Source of the DNA: CAVQYV01 sp963718295 [NCBI: uncultured Methylomirabilota bacterium]
GTDB taxonomy: Bacteria > Methylomirabilota > Methylomirabilia > CAVQYV01
Assembly (NCBI GenBank): GCA_963718295.1
Contig: CAVQYV010000003.1
Coordinates: 496,001 to 560,000, forward strand
DNA length: 64,000 nt
Direction of reading: 5' to 3'
Each line of letters starts with the position of its first letter. The stretch's first letter is position 1. The notes under the pieces were generated by a model. That model saw only the letters and a program-made list of their open reading frames with translations, was not told the origin of the DNA and did not search any database. The position numbers and the translations under genes are program-made. Positions 1-10,412 of this stretch are shown in pieces.

Positions 1-698
1 AGAGAGATCCAGCGGAAGCCTTCGCCTAAACGCTTCTGGATGGCCTCGGGCGTGGTGGCCGCGATCCCCACCGGCACATTGTGGCGCTTCCCGGCGGCCA
101 GGATCTCTGACATGGCCCCCGCCACCTCGGGATGGGTGATCTGTCCCAGGAGTCCGTAGGATCCGGAGAGGTCCATGTGGCCGATGATGGCCGCATCGAT
201 CCCGGGCACGGAGAGGATGGCGTCGATGTGCTTCACCGCCTCCTGGTGCTCGATGAGGAGGAGGCAGAGGACATTATCATTAGCCCAGGCCGGGTAATCC
301 GCCACCGTGAGTCCCTGCCGAAGGGCTGCCAGGGACGGGCTGAAACCTCTGACCCCCTGGGGTGGATATTTGACCGCGGCCACTGCGGCCTCCGCTTCCT
401 CCCGGGTCATGATGAAGGGAAAGACCACCCCCATGGCCCCTGCATCCATGACCCGCTTCGCCATCCAATCTTCCTTCCAGGGGATGCGCACCACCGGAAC
501 GGCCGGAGTCCCCTGAGTGGCCAGGATCAGGGCGTGGGCGGACTCCAGATTGATGGGGCCATGTTCCATGTCGATCCAGACCCAATCGAGCCCGGAGCGG
601 GAAAGGACCTGCATATTTCCCAGACTGGGGGTACCCATCACCGCCCCCATCACCGGCTTGCCTTCTCGTAACTTCTGCTTCACTGGATTGATCGCCAT
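1..698 (-). CDS. HpcH/HpaI family aldolase, partial
   Basis: Class II pyruvate-type aldolase, cut by the left window edge. The frame opens MAINPVKQKLREGKP and carries the family landmarks: VWIDMEHGP near residue 40, VVRIPWKE near residue 70, and metal-ligand segments LLIEHQEA and IGHMDLSGSYG. The family cleaves or forms 2-keto-4-hydroxy acids such as 2,4-dihydroxyheptanedioate or 2-keto-3-deoxy-rhamnonate. The substrate cannot be told from sequence. The start ATG at 698 follows AAAGGAAACATT, an acceptable SD. It is the last visible gene of a leftward run with hisF and a DUF362 gene. The usual GPNDLS segment reads GHMDLS here. About 20 C-terminal residues or more lie outside the window. Confidence 0.88.
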   Translation of the reverse strand, partial: MAINPVKQKLREGKPVMGAVMGTPSLGNMQVLSRSGLDWVWIDMEHGPINLESAHALILATQGTPAVPVVRIPWKEDWMAKRVMDAGAMGVVFPFIMTREEAEAAVAAVKYPPQGVRGFSPSLAALRQGLTVADYPAWANDNVLCLLLIEHQEAVKHIDAILSVPGIDAAIIGHMDLSGSYGLLGQITHPEVAGAMSEILAAGKRHNVPVGIAATTPEAIQKRLGEGFRWIS

Positions 699-770
699 AA
701 TGTTTCCTTTCCTTTCTGTAATTATTCTAGTTCACTATCATCAGGGACACAGAGGCCGCCGGACCCAACG

Positions 771-1541
771 TCACAGGTTCACCGCAATCCCTTTGCCCTT
801 GAGGTAGTCCTTGGCCTCCCGGATGGTGTGTTTTCCGAAGTGAAAGACCGAGGCCACCAGCACGGCATCGGCCTTGGCCTCGGTGATCGCTTGATAGAGG
901 TGCTCCAGGGTGCCCGCCCCTCCCGAGGCGATCACCGGGATCTTCACCGCCGTCGCGATCGCCCGGGTCATGGGGATGTCATAGCCCGCCTGAGTCCCAT
1001 CCGTATCCATGCTGGTGGGCAGGATCTGGCCGGCCCCCATCCCCTCGACCTCCTGGGCCCAGGCCACCGCATCCTTGCCGGTCCTGGCCCGGCCGCCGCT
1101 CACCATCACCTCGAACCCCGAGGGGAAGGCGGGGTTCTGGGCGGTATCGATGGCGACCACAATCTTGTCGCTCCCAAACCTCTTCGCTGCCTCCTCCACC
1201 AAGCTGGGATTCCTGACCGCAGCGGTATTGATCGAGACGGCAGACGCTCCCGCCGCCAGGAGACCTTCCATATCGGAAAGCTCGGAGATGCCGCCTCCCA
1301 CCGTAAGGGGCACCGTGAGGCGCGGGGCCGTCCTCTTCACCACGCCCATGAAGATTTTTCTCCCCTCCACGGTGGCGGTGATGTCCAGGACCACGATCTC
1401 ATCCGCTCCGGCCCGGCAATAGGCCTCGCCGATCTCCGCCGGGTCCCCCACATCCTTGAGATTGACGAAATTTACCCCCTTGACCAGCCTTCCATCCTTG
1501 GTGTCCAAGCAGGGAACGATCCTACGATAGCGATATTGCAT
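771..1541 (-). CDS. hisF: Imidazole glycerol phosphate synthase cyclase subunit HisF
   Basis: Cyclase half of IGP synthase in histidine biosynthesis: it uses ammonia from HisH to convert PRFAR to imidazole glycerol phosphate and AICAR. The protein is 256 aa, normal for the family. CLDTKDGRLVKGVNF near the N-terminus and VVAIDTAQNP mid-protein hold the two catalytic aspartates. Phosphate-binding loops read VGGGIS, MDTDGTQAGYD and ASGGAG. An in-frame codon 21 bases upstream exists, but ATG 1541 is preceded by GGAGGAGCATTC and gives the standard HisF N-terminus. No hisH, hisA or hisI is nearby, so the gene stands alone between a DUF362 gene and an aldolase. Confidence 0.95.
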   Translation of the reverse strand: MQYRYRRIVPCLDTKDGRLVKGVNFVNLKDVGDPAEIGEAYCRAGADEIVVLDITATVEGRKIFMGVVKRTAPRLTVPLTVGGGISELSDMEGLLAAGASAVSINTAAVRNPSLVEEAAKRFGSDKIVVAIDTAQNPAFPSGFEVMVSGGRARTGKDAVAWAQEVEGMGAGQILPTSMDTDGTQAGYDIPMTRAIATAVKIPVIASGGAGTLEHLYQAITEAKADAVLVASVFHFGKHTIREAKDYLKGKGIAVNL

Positions 1542-1590
1542 GAATGCTCCTCCATCCTTCATCCTTGGGGATTAGTCTGCGTCCCTTCCA

Positions 1591-2766
1591 TCAGTTTTCG
1601 CTCTTTGCCTTGATGATCTCCTCCACCACCCAGGCATTGTTGGGGGGGCAACCACTCACAAATCGCTTGCCCCGGCGATCCTTGCCCACGCAGACCCCGA
1701 CCGAAATCAGGGCCTCTGCCGGGATGCCGGCCGGGACCTTCACCTCCGGCCCGGTGATGATGGTGAGACCCTCCAGATATTCCAACTGGTTGGCATTTTT
1801 CATATCGAAGAGGGCAGAGAGCACCGTATTTCGGCATCCGGTGCAGGATCCTTCGGCATGCAGGATCTGCAGGCCTTTGACCTGCACTCTCCGATCTTCC
1901 GCCAGCTTCATGAACCGTCTTTTCACCTTCTCCCAGGGCTCACCCCTCATCTCAATTCGATCCAGATCCAGGTTTCCCAGACCCCTCTCTGCCCCCCACA
2001 AGGTGATCAGAACCTCCTCCGGCTCGAAACCCATCACCCTCCCCGCCATGGCGTCCAATGCCACCAGGTCTTTGCCGGCCATGATCAGGTTCATCTCCAC
2101 CGTATTGCCATGAACCGGGCCCAGCCCCTCCTGACAGAAGGTACCGTCCACTACCGCCGCCAGTCTCGGCTGGAAGGCCTGGTACAAATCCAGCACGCCC
2201 TGCAGCACGCCCTCCTGGTGCAGGCGGCGTTTGTCCTTATCATCGATGAGGCCCTTCAGGTTTTTCAGGGCCAAGGTGATCTCGGTCTGATCATGAGTCT
2301 TCATCACCGGGACGGAGATGATGGCCTTCGCCTCCTCCACCAAGTCAAAGGTAGTCATCTCTCTCAAAACCTGACCCTCGGGGATGGCCCGCTTCACGGA
2401 GGGCCGCGCCTTCAGGTCGATCACCTCGTAGCCCTTCTCCCGCAGCTTCGAATAGCCAGCCGCCTCGATCACCTTCTCTGTGTCCATGCCCACAGCCGCC
2501 GAATCGGCGATGACGGGCTTCCCTCCCGCCTCTCGCACCAGGTCGGCAATGGCCTTACAGACCTCCCAGCGAGTCACCGCCCCGTTGAGCCGGTGGGGAG
2601 GGACCGCCACCAGATTGGGCTTGATCAGGACCAGATCCCTGGATGAAAAAAGCCCCTCCAGCCCCCCGGCCAGGGAAACCGCCTGCCGCACGGCCTTCTC
2701 GATCTCCTGGGCACTGTGGCCCGCAGTCTTCACCAGGGAGACTATACTTCTATCCTGGTCGCTCAT
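1591..2766 (-). CDS. DUF362 domain protein
   Basis: A 391-aa cytoplasmic protein of the DUF362 family, whose biochemical role is not settled. The family core is seen in LVLIKPNLVA, GKPVIADSAAVG, SVPVMKTHDQTEITLALKNLKG (split around the conserved PVMKTH) and VVDGTFCQEGLGPV. The C-terminal third has paired cysteines (GSCTGCRN, VGVCVG, SGCPP) that may bind metal or an Fe-S cluster; that is an inference. The gene starts 3 bases after the ferritin-like gene stops and has AGGAG nine bases before its ATG, so the two are probably co-transcribed. A second, exported DUF362 protein lies at 25.7-26.9 kb. Confidence 0.85.
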   Translation of the reverse strand: MSDQDRSIVSLVKTAGHSAQEIEKAVRQAVSLAGGLEGLFSSRDLVLIKPNLVAVPPHRLNGAVTRWEVCKAIADLVREAGGKPVIADSAAVGMDTEKVIEAAGYSKLREKGYEVIDLKARPSVKRAIPEGQVLREMTTFDLVEEAKAIISVPVMKTHDQTEITLALKNLKGLIDDKDKRRLHQEGVLQGVLDLYQAFQPRLAAVVDGTFCQEGLGPVHGNTVEMNLIMAGKDLVALDAMAGRVMGFEPEEVLITLWGAERGLGNLDLDRIEMRGEPWEKVKRRFMKLAEDRRVQVKGLQILHAEGSCTGCRNTVLSALFDMKNANQLEYLEGLTIITGPEVKVPAGIPAEALISVGVCVGKDRRGKRFVSGCPPNNAWVVEEIIKAKSEN

Positions 2767-2769
2767 CCG

Positions 2770-3219
2770 TCACATCTCCTGCCATTCCGTGGCCAGAAGC
2801 GATTCCAATTTGAACTTGTGTTTTTGCTCCTCCGCAGCCAGCCGCCTGGCGAAGGCCTGCGCCTCCCCCTCCTCCAACGATTTGCCGAGGCTCTCGTAGA
2901 ACGAGTGGGCCATCTCCTCTTCGCGGATGGCTGCCCGTACGGCCTCCTCCGGCGTCAGGTCCTTATCCAGCTTGAAATCTCGCCGATTTCCAGCCACTCC
3001 CAGATCGGGCAAGGTAGGAGGAGGACTCCCGGGAATTTTGCCCCCTTGCCATTTCTCCAGGATCTCCTTGTGCTTTCGCTCCTCTTCGGCCAGATCCCTC
3101 AGCATCTGTTGGCTTCCCGGATCCCTCACCCACCCCGCCAAAGCCAGGTAGTTGGAATGGGCCTCCCGCTCCTTGGCGATCGCCCGGTTCAAAACCTGCT
3201 CCCAAGTCATTCTCTCCAT
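2770..3219 (-). CDS. Ferritin-like (rubrerythrin-type) diiron protein
   Basis: A 149-aa all-helical protein with two repeats of the diiron ligand pattern: KEREAHSNY with EERKH in the first half, and REEEMAHSFYE with EEQKH in the second. This is the E...ExxH pair of COG1633-type ferritin-like domains. No rubredoxin CxxC module is present, so it is not a full rubrerythrin. Likely roles are peroxide or iron handling, inferred from family. I placed the start at MERMTWEQV because the upstream codons are low-complexity and the helical domain begins there. It is the first gene of the leftward unit continuing into the DUF362 gene. Confidence 0.85.
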   Translation of the reverse strand: MERMTWEQVLNRAIAKEREAHSNYLALAGWVRDPGSQQMLRDLAEEERKHKEILEKWQGGKIPGSPPPTLPDLGVAGNRRDFKLDKDLTPEEAVRAAIREEEMAHSFYESLGKSLEEGEAQAFARRLAAEEQKHKFKLESLLATEWQEM

Positions 3220-3548
3220 ATGCCCCCACGCCCTCCTTCGATGGTCAAACTCTGCCGCCTTGCTCCCTGCGCCCTCTCCCAAGCAGAACCTGCCTTCTTC
3301 GCCATCCTTGTGCCATCCCTGCCCTGCGAAGTGGGATCCGCTGCCTGTACCGCTTGGCCCGCTGTCCGTCGCTGTCCGCCGCGCGCGGCCTCCATGTTAT
3401 CTTAGGGGGATAGGGCAGGTCAAGCCAATATCCACGCCGATATACAAATGGGACTTGACGGGGAGGAGAATAAAGGGAAAGATAGGGGCTGGATAGGTAA
3501 TGTGAGAATAGCCAGCAGGTGATGTGGATCTCGCCCAAGGAGGGAGAT
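3220..3548. other. Intergenic, divergent promoter region
   Basis: This gap separates the leftward ferritin-like unit from the rightward BCAM0308-like gene, so it should hold promoters in both directions. I see no convincing consensus promoter, hairpin or coding potential. The only clear signal is the strong SD AAGGAGGGAGAT at the right edge, immediately before ATG 3549. Confidence 0.5.
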
Positions 3549-5561
<2,013 letters not shown>

Positions 5562-5564
5562 CCC

Positions 5565-5593
5565 TTGATTTTCCTGCCAAGTTGTGGCATATT
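5565..5593 (+). promoter_or_regulatory. Candidate sigma-70 promoter of the tRNA pair
   Basis: TTGATT at 5565-5570 and CATATT at 5588-5593 are separated by 17 bases. The -10 box lies 12 bases before the tRNA-Gln 5' end, the right geometry for stable-RNA transcription. The match is partial and is assigned by eye. Confidence 0.45.
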
Positions 5594-5604
5594 CCCTCCG
5601 CCCT

Positions 5605-5678
5605 TGGGGAGTCGTCCAACGGCAGGACTGCAGACTCTGGATCTGCCTATCGAGGTTCGAATCCTCGCTCCCCAGCCA
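5605..5678 (+). tRNA. tRNA-Gln (anticodon CTG)
   Basis: Complete cloverleaf: a 7-bp acceptor stem closed by T1-A72, anticodon loop CTCTGGA giving CTG, T-loop GGTTCGAATCC, and an encoded 3' CCA at 5676-5678. The T1-A72 pair is the identity feature used on bacterial tRNA-Gln by the GatCAB amidotransferase. It is compatible with, but does not prove, the indirect Glu-tRNA-Gln route. Confidence 0.96.
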
Positions 5679-5686
5679 GCCAATGC

Positions 5687-5762
5687 GGCCCCATCGTCTA
5701 GTGGCCTAGGACGCGGCCCTCTCAAGGCCGAAACGCGGGTTCGATTCCCGCTGGGGCCACCA
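5687..5762 (+). tRNA. tRNA-Glu (anticodon CTC), integration target
   Basis: Complete 76-nt cloverleaf with acceptor GGCCCCA/TGGGGCC, anticodon loop CTCTCAA giving CTC, T-arm GGTTCGATTCC and an encoded CCA. It lies 8 bases after tRNA-Gln. Its last 43-48 bases recur at 9060, 15984 and 27360 as incomplete copies without the 5' half. This marks the gene as an attachment site whose function is preserved by the element, as is usual for tRNA-targeting integrases. Confidence 0.97.
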
Positions 5763-5957
5763 ATAAAGGAGGATTTACCATATGAGGCCACTGGAGGATT
5801 AGCCTCGCCCCGTCCTCATACGGAAACGGACGACGTGCGATGTCCTCCATGATTAAAACAGCCGCCCGGTGATTGTCAAAGAAAAGGCCTCCCAGCCCGG
5901 TAAGGATTGCTCAGCCCGTCGGAATCGATTCCCTATAGCGACCCTATCTATCTTGCC

Positions 5958-6256
5958 TCATCTATCCCCTTTGATCTGACCCTTCCGCCTCCAATCCAGG
6001 TCATAGATCTTCCCGTCCCTCATGTACCCCTCGGGCTTCCCGTTCCGATCGTAGATCCGGTCTCCCTCGATGCGGTCAGCTGCCTTCCCTCACCATAGAC
6101 CCCATTCCCTCGGACGTACCCCTTGGGGTGCCATGTCTTGTTGTAGATCCGACCATCCTGCGCCTGATAGCGAAGACGCCACTCCCGTTCATAGACAATG
6201 AAAAAGGCAAGCTTCGGGGCCTGGTGCTTTTGAGACTTCGCCCTGGGCGTGGTCAC
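5958..6256 (-). pseudogene. Remnant of a 'beta-flower' repeat protein
   Basis: Two overlapping leftward frames give repeats of one unit: DGRIYNKTWHPKGYVRG in the first, then DRIYDRNGKPEGYMRDGKIYD split across the shift near 6085, ending GQIKGDR at a stop at 5958. Such G-x-I/V-Y-D-x-x-G repeats occur in small secreted proteins with a multi-fold beta-flower architecture. No start with an SD and no signal peptide can be assigned, so I treat it as a decayed or frameshifted gene. Function unknown. Confidence 0.45.
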
Positions 6257-6370
6257 TTATCTCCATTGGCTGGGGTACGTCATTAGGAGTCTTCTCATAC
6301 GTCACCTTTTCTCTTTCTCTTGGCAAGGGGAAGATGGGATGTTGCCTCTTCCGTTCTTCGAACCTCCTCG

Positions 6371-7069
6371 CTACTTCTGCGGCTCGTCGAACCCGGGGCG
6401 CAGCAACCACGCATAGTAATTGCCCGTCGTTGACAATGGTGCGACCGGGTTGTGCCCCAACAGGCGATCCTTCGCAACCAGCACGGTCGTAAGCGCATCG
6501 CTGTACTTGAAGAAAAGGGAATCGTGTCCCACGCAGAGGCCTACGAGGATGTTGAAGTCGGTATTCTCCTCATTGAGGATCTTCGCCTGCACAATGGGGC
6601 TGCACATGCTCTCGAACTGGCCGATGAAGATCTTCTCTTTCTCCTCGATCCCGATCTGTTCCTTGGGAGTTCCACCCACCTTACACACCACGGAAGCCAC
6701 CTCGAAACCCTGCGCCTCCAGAATGCTCGTCAGACTCTGGGCTTCCCTGTGTAATCCGGCGCAGAAGGCAACTCCCAGCTTGCGGTACTTCATCCTCTTG
6801 GCGAATTCGCAGATCTCCTGAACCCTCGGCTTGACCGGATGGAGGACATAGGGTTGGAGATCACGATGGGCGTAGCATTCCGCCTCCTGAACGGAAGCCG
6901 ATCGGGCGAATTCGCGAACGGAAGGTTTCTCGTATTCGCTCAGGCTGGAGGCGATCGTCTTCCGGTAGCGGATCGTCGGACAGAAGTCAGGGCCCTTCCC
7001 TCGCCTCTTCTGGCAGACTCGATCTTTTCTCGAGCACTTCCCACATTCAGGCAGCACTCTGGTTTTCAT
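6371..7069 (-). CDS. DUF1847 metal-binding protein
   Basis: A 232-aa protein closely matching the DUF1847 pattern: an N-terminal cysteine cluster (CGKCSRKDRVC, FCPT), GVAFCAGLHREA, VVCKVGG, CSPIVQAKILN, VGLCVGHDSLFFKYS and DRLLGHNPV. The many conserved cysteines and histidines imply metal binding; the family's function is unknown and it is common in anaerobes. ATG 7069 follows AGAGGAGGTCTGTC, a strong SD. The open frame continues upstream only because it shadows an SDR remnant. It appears to be a single-gene unit inside integrated segment 1. Confidence 0.88.
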   Translation of the reverse strand: MKTRVLPECGKCSRKDRVCQKRRGKGPDFCPTIRYRKTIASSLSEYEKPSVREFARSASVQEAECYAHRDLQPYVLHPVKPRVQEICEFAKRMKYRKLGVAFCAGLHREAQSLTSILEAQGFEVASVVCKVGGTPKEQIGIEEKEKIFIGQFESMCSPIVQAKILNEENTDFNILVGLCVGHDSLFFKYSDALTTVLVAKDRLLGHNPVAPLSTTGNYYAWLLRPGFDEPQK

Positions 7070-7310
7070 GACAGACCTCCTCTGTGATGCGTTTCGCGTT
7101 CCATCAACTGCACTCTTACTGAGGACAAAAGCAAGATAGGCGAGTATCGGTGGGGTGTCAACAGGAAGCTTGGCGGGAGAGAGGTTTCCTTGGACTGGAG
7201 GAAGATTCCCGCAGAGGATTGAAAGGAGAGGCAACGGGGAAAGATGGCAAGGAAAACCAACATTTACTTTTCCAGAGGCGAGACCACAACACATTTCTTC
7301 CGGCCAGGAT

Positions 7311-7535
7311 GCCACACCGACCATCGAGCGACACGGGATCGTGGACATCCCGGTCAACAACGCGGGGGGCTTCATTCAAGCCCAGGAGCTTGCTGGACTC
7401 GGAGAGGACGATTGTGACGAGAGCATGGAGGTCAATCTGAAGAGCGTTTACCTCCTTTCCCGGGCAGACTCGCAAATCGTGGCCCATCAAGAGGGGAGGG
7501 CGAATCATCCATACAGCAGACAATTGATGATGTGA
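7311..7535 (+). pseudogene. Short-chain dehydrogenase remnant
   Basis: The frame reads TIERHGIVDIPVNNAGGF and then MEVNLKSVYLLSR, the central NNAG segment and the following helix of an SDR oxidoreductase. The Rossmann N-terminus and the catalytic YxxxK region are absent, and the frame stops shortly afterwards. About 75 of the usual 250 residues remain, so it is a non-functional fragment left inside the accessory segment. Confidence 0.75.
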
Positions 7536-7985
7536 GCGGGAGAGCAGCGGGTTCTCATAGGCCAGGGATCATGAGTGGGCGCGATGGAGGGTTCATCCGA
7601 CTCAAAAGAGAGGAGAAGGAATCTGCCGACAGAAGACAGAAGTGAATTCAGGCCATGAGCGGAGCAAAGAAGAGGAAGGAAATAGGATAGAGTAAGGATC
7701 TGGTCCCGCCTCGGTGCAATCTAATCGAGACAGGCCTGACTCTGAGATTGGTGGGGTCCCAAAGAGACGACTGAGATGAGGGGAAAAATGGACAAGCGCA
7801 TGCTTGGATGGCGGCGGATCACTTTGTCAATGATTATTTCAAGACAACCGTACGCAAGAATAACCTCTGGACGTCCCTTATCAAAGCAAGCCGGGAGAAT
7901 GTTGCATCATCTTCGAAGGCCTGTCCAGGAGGCGGCTACGGAAACCAAAATAGTGTCCGTCGCCATCCATTACGTCATGCCTGTT
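7536..7985. other. Gap with possible gene debris
   Basis: No complete gene is supported. A short frame around 7808-7900 (AADHFVNDYFKTTVRKNN) has protein-like composition and could be the remnant of another lost gene. It has no recognisable family or supported start. Confidence 0.35.
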
Positions 7986-8579
7986 CTAACTCTCCGCCCC
8001 CGCTGGGACCTGCATACCCAGGGTATTCATCATTTCCACTGCCTTTCCTTTGACGGTCTCTGCCTTGGATACGGCATCGGTTAGGTTCCCGCCGGAGAAG
8101 GCATTCTGAGCCTCATTCCACATCTCGGCGACTTCGGAGAGCCCTGCCTTGACTCCGTCAAGCGCAGCCTTGTCCAGGTTGGCAGGAAGCTTCTTGCTCT
8201 TCGAGAGGACATCAACCCTGCTCTTGATGGCCTCGACCATCTTGGGAAGACCACCGCTCATTTCCTCCCAGGCCTTGGTCAATTCCTCTTTCTTCGTTGC
8301 CGCAGCAGCGGCCAGGTCTTTCGCTTTGGCGGGCAGGTCCTTCGCCGCATTCAAGGCAGTCTTGTAGTCCTTCCTTGCGAAGGCATCTTTGGCAGCCTTT
8401 AGCTCATCTTCCAGGGCCTGGAACTGATCAGGAATGTACTTCATCGCCTCGCCTCTTGCGGCGTCGATCGCGGATTCCGCGGCCTTGATCGCCTCTTCCG
8501 CGGGCTTAGTGTCACTGGCACAAGCAGCGGCAAACACAACAAGCACAATTAACATCAAAGACTTGAGCCACTTCTTCAT
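7986..8579 (-). CDS. Small helical lipoprotein
   Basis: A 197-aa protein with a lipoprotein signal (MKKWLKSLMLIVLVVFAAAC), the lipid-modified cysteine being at about residue 20. The mature part is Ala/Lys/Glu-rich and almost wholly helical (EEAIKAAESAIDAARGEA, LKAAKDAFARKDYKTALNA), resembling TPR-like or coiled-coil envelope lipoproteins. I recognise no family. ATG 8579 is preceded by GGAGGAAGAAATAG. Two consensus-like promoters upstream (8681-8709 and 8863-8891) suggest strong expression. Confidence 0.8.
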   Translation of the reverse strand: MKKWLKSLMLIVLVVFAAACASDTKPAEEAIKAAESAIDAARGEAMKYIPDQFQALEDELKAAKDAFARKDYKTALNAAKDLPAKAKDLAAAAATKKEELTKAWEEMSGGLPKMVEAIKSRVDVLSKSKKLPANLDKAALDGVKAGLSEVAEMWNEAQNAFSGGNLTDAVSKAETVKGKAVEMMNTLGMQVPAGAES

Positions 8580-8680
8580 TCTATTTCTTCCTCCAATCAT
8601 AGGGTTCGAAGTTTTTTCCCCACCTTGAATAAGTTGCGATCCTTCAAGGTGTCCCGGTTTGCTTCAAAGAGATAGACGGG

Positions 8681-8709
8681 AATTTAATCCTATCGGGGCT
8701 GGTTGTCAA
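8681..8709 (-). promoter_or_regulatory. Strong sigma-70 promoter for the lipoprotein gene
   Basis: On the minus strand a perfect TTGACA (8704-8709) and TAAATT (8681-8686) are 17 bases apart. The -10 lies about 100 bases upstream of ATG 8579. The box pair is the same as that at 44666-44694. Confidence 0.7.
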
Positions 8710-8860
8710 TGGCTTTTGCAGAGTCCGGTATCATGGGAGGTTCTCCTGGGATCGGGGGTTAGGGTCACGGTATCGCATGACTATGGGCGCCCAGGCCCGA
8801 CTGATAAGAAAAGGAATTCTGGAAAGTAGGTGTGACTGAAGAAACAGACCCTTTTGGGTT

Positions 8861-8891
8861 CGTTTTTACTCCTCCGGATTTCCCTTGTCAA
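8861..8891 (-). promoter_or_regulatory. Leftward promoter-like segment, related to 15861-15889
   Basis: Minus-strand TTGACA (8886-8891) and TAAAAA (8863-8868) with a 17-base spacer. By hand, 24 of 29 aligned bases match the segment at 15861-15889, with a 2-base gap. Both lie shortly left of a tRNA-Glu 3' copy, so this may be a conserved right-end sequence of the integrated elements. The rest of 8710-9059 shows no gene. Confidence 0.5.
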
Positions 8892-9059
8892 TTCCTTTTT
8901 GCCGCCTCTTCACCGTAACCAAAACGTAACCGAATTTATCGCAAAAGATCGTAAAGGATGGAAAATATCGTAAAATATCGGAGGGCAAATCAATCAGAAA
9001 AACCGAGGAGTTTTGCGAAAGACACAAGTGGAAGGCCTACTTAGATAAAACTGAGAATT

Positions 9060-9227
9060 GGCCCTCTCAAGGCCGAAATGCGGGTTCGATTCCCGCTGGG
9101 GCCACCAAAAAGATCAAGATGGCTGCTGAGAGCAACCTCAGCGGCCATTCCCTTTCTGTGGGCCTCGCTTGCACCGCCAACTTCCCTTGCTCCCCAGCAA
9201 GTTGTCTTAGAACCAACGTCCCCCTTT
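9060..9227 (+). repeat. tRNA-Glu 3' copy A plus conserved block (putative att site)
   Basis: Bases 9060-9107 match tRNA-Glu 5715-5762 at 47 of 48 positions, including CCA. The following ~120 bases (9108-9227) recur after copies B and C. The block begins with a near-perfect hairpin (GGCTGCTGAG, loop, CTCAGCGGCC) followed by a pyrimidine tract, which looks like a tRNA transcription terminator. The 5' half of the tRNA is missing, so no tRNA is made here. Confidence 0.9.
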
Positions 9228-9260
9228 CCCCTATGCTTGGTTGTAACACAATGTCTCCCA

Positions 9261-10412
9261 TCAAACCGCCATAGCCAGGTCTCGGCGATGCTTTGAAGCA
9301 GCATCGCCGAAGAGGACGGCACTGAATCCCGTGAGATCACCGACTTCACCCAGTTCTCGAACCACATACTTTCGCGCTTCAAGGAAAGCGAGCCCCACAT
9401 TCTCTCGCTGGAAGAGAGTTCTGTAGAACGCCTTCGTGAAGAGGCTAGCGCCCGTCTCTGTGACCGGCCAGAAATAGCCGGCATATGCCGATACGCCTGC
9501 GGCGATGAAGGCAGCAGCAAGACCGTTGGTGTGGCTCTTATTCGAAACGAGTCGCTTGCCGCCTGCAGCTCGTCCGGATTCACAGGCGCTGTTGAACACA
9601 AGGTAAGGAGGAGCTTTCCACTTGAGATCCAAAACGTCATCGGCAGTGAGCATCCCATCGGAAAAGCGAATGGCGCTCGTCTCCGGGGCGGCTGGATCGA
9701 ACGAGCCGTGCCCCGAAAAGTGAAGAATGTCGTAGTCACCGTTGGCCAGCATCCCGGCAAAGGAATTCTTTGTGGCCTTCTCGCGTGTGAGCACTTTCAC
9801 TTCAATGGTGAACCCGCTTCGGTTCCCTTCCAATTCCTGAAGGGCAACAATCTCCCGTTCTCCGGCTGCAAGATCAAGCGTAGGATTAGCAACCGCAAGT
9901 ATTCGCACAACATTATCCTCTTTCAATGGATCGCGGCCAGGACGGGGAATAACGCGGGTGGTTACCAGTCGACCGGAAGGCGTTTGCTGAGCAATAGCAT
10001 CTCCACCAGTCCCAATGAGCTCCCACGGCAGATTGAGGATTGTTTCATCTACATTTAGAAGGACTGCCGTGGGCGGTATGGTTGCCAGAATCTTTTTGCC
10101 CTGCCGCCCAATGAAGGACTCATACAGCCGTGTTCCCAGTTGGCGAACACGCTCTTGCGCTTCCTTGGGGGTCAGGGCAGCGTTAAGGCTCCATAGGTAT
10201 AAATCTTGTGTTTTATCAAGGAAGAAACGTTCAGCCTCCGAGTCCACGGTCACATTCTGCTGCCAGGTTATTCCAGTTCCTTCCTCGTGAATGGAAACCA
10301 GGAATTGCAGAGACTCGCTCGCCTTGGGCAAGTCTCTACGATACCGGGCAATCGAAATATGCAGCACGCGCGGTAATTGTTCCTTCCCCTGGCGATACGT
10401 TCCGAATATCAT
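9261..10412 (-). CDS. CHAT-domain (caspase-fold) protease
   Basis: A 383-aa protein whose C-terminal ~200 residues form a CHAT peptidase domain. The catalytic His is in YDILHFSGHGSFD and the catalytic Cys in YLVFNSACESG, followed by the typical GLAAAFIAAGVSAYAGYFWPV and GDLTGFSAVLFGD segments. CHAT proteases (related to separase and to the Craspase subunit TPR-CHAT) cleave partner proteins on activation. The N-terminal ~150 residues show no TPRs and no family I can name; they may sense or bind a partner. ATG 10412 overlaps the upstream caspase stop by 4 bases, so the two are translationally coupled. Confidence 0.9.
   Translation of the reverse strand: MIFGTYRQGKEQLPRVLHISIARYRRDLPKASESLQFLVSIHEEGTGITWQQNVTVDSEAERFFLDKTQDLYLWSLNAALTPKEAQERVRQLGTRLYESFIGRQGKKILATIPPTAVLLNVDETILNLPWELIGTGGDAIAQQTPSGRLVTTRVIPRPGRDPLKEDNVVRILAVANPTLDLAAGEREIVALQELEGNRSGFTIEVKVLTREKATKNSFAGMLANGDYDILHFSGHGSFDPAAPETSAIRFSDGMLTADDVLDLKWKAPPYLVFNSACESGRAAGGKRLVSNKSHTNGLAAAFIAAGVSAYAGYFWPVTETGASLFTKAFYRTLFQRENVGLAFLEARKYVVRELGEVGDLTGFSAVLFGDAASKHRRDLAMAV

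Larger units (their letters stand above)
5763..9107. mobile_element. Putative integrated segment 1 between tRNA-Glu and its first 3' copy
   Basis: The segment is bounded by the intact tRNA-Glu and the partial copy ending at 9107. It carries a degraded beta-flower gene, a DUF1847 gene, a truncated SDR remnant and a lipoprotein gene. No recombinase or transposase is visible. Immediately after the tRNA, AAAGGAGGATTTACCAT leads into a six-codon frame (5782-5802), as if a gene start had been cut off. Bases 5803-5957 show nothing codable. The mobile nature is inferred only from the tRNA repeat. Confidence 0.5.

Noticed and set aside
5782-5802. Six-codon reading frame with an excellent SD next to tRNA-Glu
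   Set aside because: Too short to call a gene; more likely the severed 5' end of a gene at an integration junction.
9041-9760. Leftward open frame ending in a GGPSGNRTR-type peptide
   Set aside because: The terminal peptide is the antisense of the tRNA-Glu 3' end, and the rest overlaps the CHAT gene. The same artefact recurs at 27040-27549.
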